Of a DNA stretch of 8,711 nt, positions 7,567 through 8,711 are shown in pieces. Origin of the DNA: an uncultured Erysipelotrichaceae bacterium (lineage in GTDB: Bacteria; Bacillota_I; Bacilli_A; RF39; UBA660); the NCBI GenBank assembly GCA_902797275.1, contig CADBSI010000104.1:1-8711 (forward strand), given 5' to 3'. The notes below the pieces were generated by a model. The model had not been told where the DNA came from. It worked only from the letters and a program-made list of their open reading frames with translations, and searched no databases. The position numbers and the translations under genes were made by a program. The first letter of the stretch is position 1. Every line of letters begins with the position of its first letter.

Positions 7567-8126
7567 ACTTAAAAGGAGTATTAGAAGGAATATTATTTGT
7601 TGTTGGAGATGAAGGAGCAACTTTAAAAGAATTACAAGATATATTAAATATAAGTAGTGATGAAATAAAAAAATTGATCTTAGAGTTAAAACAAGACTAT
7701 GAAAGTAGTAGTCGTGGTATAAGGTTAAGTATTTTAGGAGATGCTTTTAAATTAACTACTAAAAAAGAACATAAAGAATATTATCAAAAATTATTAGTAA
7801 ATGAAGATAGTAATACTTTATCAAATCAAGCTTTAGAAACACTTGCTATAATTGCTTATAATGAGCCAATTACAAGAATTAAAGTAGATGAAATAAGAGG
7901 AGTTGCAACTTCACCTATGATAAGAAAATTAGTTGCTAAAGGACTTATTAAAGAAGCAGGAAAAAGTGATGAACCAGGTAGACCTATTTTATATAAAACT
8001 ACAAATGAATTTCTAGATTATTTTAATATAGAAAAACTAAGTGATTTACCAAATATTGATACTATAGTATCCCAAGATGATGAAATAGATTTATATGATT
8101 CTAAGTATAAAGAAGAAATAATTTAA
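7563..8126 (+). CDS. scpB: Segregation and condensation protein B
   Basis: ScpB binds the middle of ScpA as a dimer and stabilises the SMC-ScpAB ring. It has 187 residues, a normal length, built as two winged-helix domains (about 1-75 and 85-155). Family motifs are GVLEGILFVVGDEGATLKEL (5-24), SNQALETLAIIAYNEPITR (87-105), DEIRGV (109-114), MIRKLVAKGLI (119-129) and PGRPILY (138-144) followed by TTNEFLDYF. The tail (156-187) is acidic and probably disordered. GAGGT at 7552-7556 gives a good ribosome site inside the end of scpA, six bases before the ATG. No terminator follows before the next promoter, so its transcript may run on to the hairpin at 8343-8393. Confidence 0.96.
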   Translation: MNLKGVLEGILFVVGDEGATLKELQDILNISSDEIKKLILELKQDYESSSRGIRLSILGDAFKLTTKKEHKEYYQKLLVNEDSNTLSNQALETLAIIAYNEPITRIKVDEIRGVATSPMIRKLVAKGLIKEAGKSDEPGRPILYKTTNEFLDYFNIEKLSDLPNIDTIVSQDDEIDLYDSKYKEEII

Positions 8127-8132
8127 AAATGC

Positions 8133-8161
8133 TTGAAAAAGTAAAAAAAACATGATATGAT
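8133..8161 (+). promoter_or_regulatory. Promoter of the small ORF unit downstream of scpB
   Basis: TTGAAA (8133-8138, 5 of 6 to consensus), a 17-base spacer and TATGAT (8156-8161, 5 of 6), with TG at 8153-8154 giving an extended -10. This is the best -35/-10 pair in the window. Transcription would start near 8168, about 32 bases before the ATG at 8200. Confidence 0.75.
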
Positions 8162-8174
8162 TTTATCATGATAT
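8151..8174. promoter_or_regulatory. Dyad and repeats over the -10/start region (possible operator)
   Basis: CATGATA (8151-8157) and TATCATG (8164-8170) form a perfect inverted repeat with a 6-base gap, centred on the -10 element. TATCATGATA (8164-8173) is itself a 10-base palindrome, and CATGATAT occurs twice in the same direction (8151-8158 and 8167-8174), 16 bases apart. No T-run follows and the expected transcript begins inside the right arm, so it is not a terminator. Its position suits a repressor site. The binding protein is unknown. Confidence 0.45.
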
Positions 8175-8199
8175 AAGAAAATAAAGGAGTTGATTTTAA

Positions 8200-8343
8200 A
8201 TGTTTAAAATAAATAATTACTTTACAACTAACCAAACTCCAACTTTACAAAACTTTACATGGGGGGGGGTATGTAATACCTATTTAAAATCTTTATTTCA
8301 TAAGAGTTTTGTAAATGATTTAATCTATATAATTGATACTTAA
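8200..8343 (+). CDS. Small protein or leader peptide of 47 residues containing a G9 tract
   Basis: Unrecognised small ORF. Support for it being translated: a strong promoter (8133-8161), AAAGGAG at 8183-8189 ten bases before the ATG, an open frame of 47 codons in DNA where stops are frequent, and a hairpin terminator starting at its stop codon. The product is rich in Asn and Thr in its first half, with FTWGGVC at residues 19-25 where nine G's (8261-8269) encode part of Trp21, Gly22, Gly23 and the first base of Val24. The second half is mixed hydrophobic (residues 28-47). There is no signal peptide or known domain, and one cysteine (25). A tract of 8 G's would stop after 28 residues (TAA at present 8285-8287), and 10 G's after 25 (TAA at 8274-8276). 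It could be a functional small protein, a regulatory leader, or a non-coding RNA with a fortuitous ORF. Confidence 0.5.
   Translation: MFKINNYFTTNQTPTLQNFTWGGVCNTYLKSLFHKSFVNDLIYIIDT
8261..8269 (+). repeat. Homopolymeric G9 tract
   Basis: Nine consecutive G's in strongly AT-rich surroundings. No other G or C run in the window is comparable. The tract sits within the 47-codon ORF, where slipped-strand mispairing by one base would truncate the product. Homopolymer tracts of this kind are the classic substrate of phase variation, but a base-calling or assembly error in tract length is also possible. Confidence 0.9.
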
Positions 8344-8393
8344 AAACATGATTGAGTTTACAGTATATCTGTAATTTTTAATCGTGTTTTTTT
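8343..8393 (+). terminator. Compound hairpin with T-run (terminator or attenuator)
   Basis: AAAACATGATT (8343-8353) pairs with AATCGTGTTTT (8380-8390), 11 pairs including one G-U, followed by a T-run (8387-8393). Inside the loop, TTACAG (8358-8363) pairs with CTGTAA (8369-8374) around TATAT, so the whole can fold as one long, slightly interrupted stem. The left arm starts at the last base of the 47-codon ORF's stop. Only 24 bases separate the T-run from the next gene's ATG, leaving little room for another promoter. Confidence 0.8.
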
Positions 8394-8417
8394 AGTTTGA
8401 AGGTAAGAGGTGTAAAA

Positions 8418-8711
8418 ATGAAAGATAAAAAAATAATAATAGTATCAAGTGTAATAATAGCAGTTTTAGTTCTAACAATAGGAGCAACTTATTCAATTTT
8501 TAGTTTAAGTAAAGTAAGTAAAAACTCAAATTTAGTGGTAGGAGACATCTATATGCATTATAATGAAACAACAAATGCAATTAATATAACAGACATGATG
8601 CCATTAACAGAAAAAACTTATAATATAACAGGAGTAGATACAACTGTTGAAAAAGTAAATATCTGTGCTAACTATTTATATAGTCATTATGGTAAAGGTG
8701 CGGCAGGACCA
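8418..8711 (+). CDS. Secreted surface protein with SipW-like signal segment (3' end missing)
   Basis: Open frame of 98 codons running off the window. GAGGTG (8407-8412) lies five bases before the ATG. A lysine-rich start (MKDKK) and a hydrophobic segment (6-23) lead to TIGATYSIFS (20-29), which resembles the TxGxTYAYFS pattern of SipW-dependent signal peptides of the TasA/camelysin type, so export and cell-surface location are likely. The mature part contains GDIYMHY (42-48), repeated Asn/Thr stretches, ITDMMP (57-62) and Cys83. The last residues are GKGAAGP, encoded by GC-richer codons (including GCG and CCA) than the rest. GAA-GP could be the first triplets of a collagen-like Gly-X-Y run, but only five residues are visible. 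No promoter is evident after the hairpin at 8343-8393. Function is not known. The gene being real is far surer than the family. Confidence 0.8.
   Translation, partial: MKDKKIIIVSSVIIAVLVLTIGATYSIFSLSKVSKNSNLVVGDIYMHYNETTNAINITDMMPLTEKTYNITGVDTTVEKVNICANYLYSHYGKGAAGP

Noticed and set aside
8151..8170. CATGATA/TATCATG hairpin as the scpB terminator
   Set aside because: The stem is AT-rich with only two G-C pairs and no T-run follows. It overlaps a strong -10 element, so a DNA-level role is more likely.
8328..8333. TATAAT near the end of the 47-codon ORF as a promoter for the surface gene
   Set aside because: There is no -35 at a suitable distance, and transcripts from it would run straight into the hairpin at 8343-8393.
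1..8711. CRISPR array, tRNA, rRNA, IS element or prophage genes
   Set aside because: No regularly spaced repeats, cloverleaf sequences, transposase or integrase-like products were seen on either strand.

Overview
The window is very AT-rich, plus-strand-only, densely packed bacterial DNA. It suggests a low-GC Bacillota or Bacilli-type organism, possibly one of the small-genome uncultured gut lineages. The reasons are the purine-rich Shine-Dalgarno sites, the TGTTATAAT-type promoters, an scpA-scpB pair and a Firmicutes-style arginine deiminase operon. Tryptophan is always TGG and TGA is a stop (scpA), so the standard bacterial code is used, not the mycoplasma code.

Layout: (1) 1-2033 is a polar amino acid ABC importer: a substrate-binding protein whose 5' end lies outside the window, a permease and an ATPase that starts at TTG. 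(2) 2034-2130 carries an extended -10 promoter behind three spaced A-tracts. (3) 2131-6754 is a complete arginine deiminase operon, arcA-arcB-arcC-arcD, with overlapping or 1-nt junctions, closed by an intrinsic terminator at 6761-6792. (4) 6865-8126 is scpA-scpB, the chromosome-condensation partners of SMC, with its own promoter. (5) 8127-8417 is a small unit with its own promoter, a dyad over the -10/start region, a 47-codon ORF interrupted by nine consecutive G's, and a long compound terminator hairpin that begins at the ORF's stop codon. (6) 8418 to the window end is the N-terminal part of a secreted surface protein with a SipW-like signal segment.

How they work together: the ABC system imports an amino acid (arginine or a similar polar amino acid is plausible from position). 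ArcD exchanges arginine for ornithine, and ArcA, ArcB and ArcC convert arginine to ornithine, ammonia, CO2 and ATP. ScpA and ScpB are unrelated housekeeping proteins.

The part most worth a second look is 8127-8417. A homopolymeric G9 tract is very unusual in DNA this AT-rich and lies inside a small ORF. That ORF ends exactly where a terminator hairpin starts, directly upstream of a surface-protein gene that has no clear promoter of its own. This arrangement fits a phase-variable leader peptide controlling transcription into the surface gene, but that is a hypothesis from layout alone.
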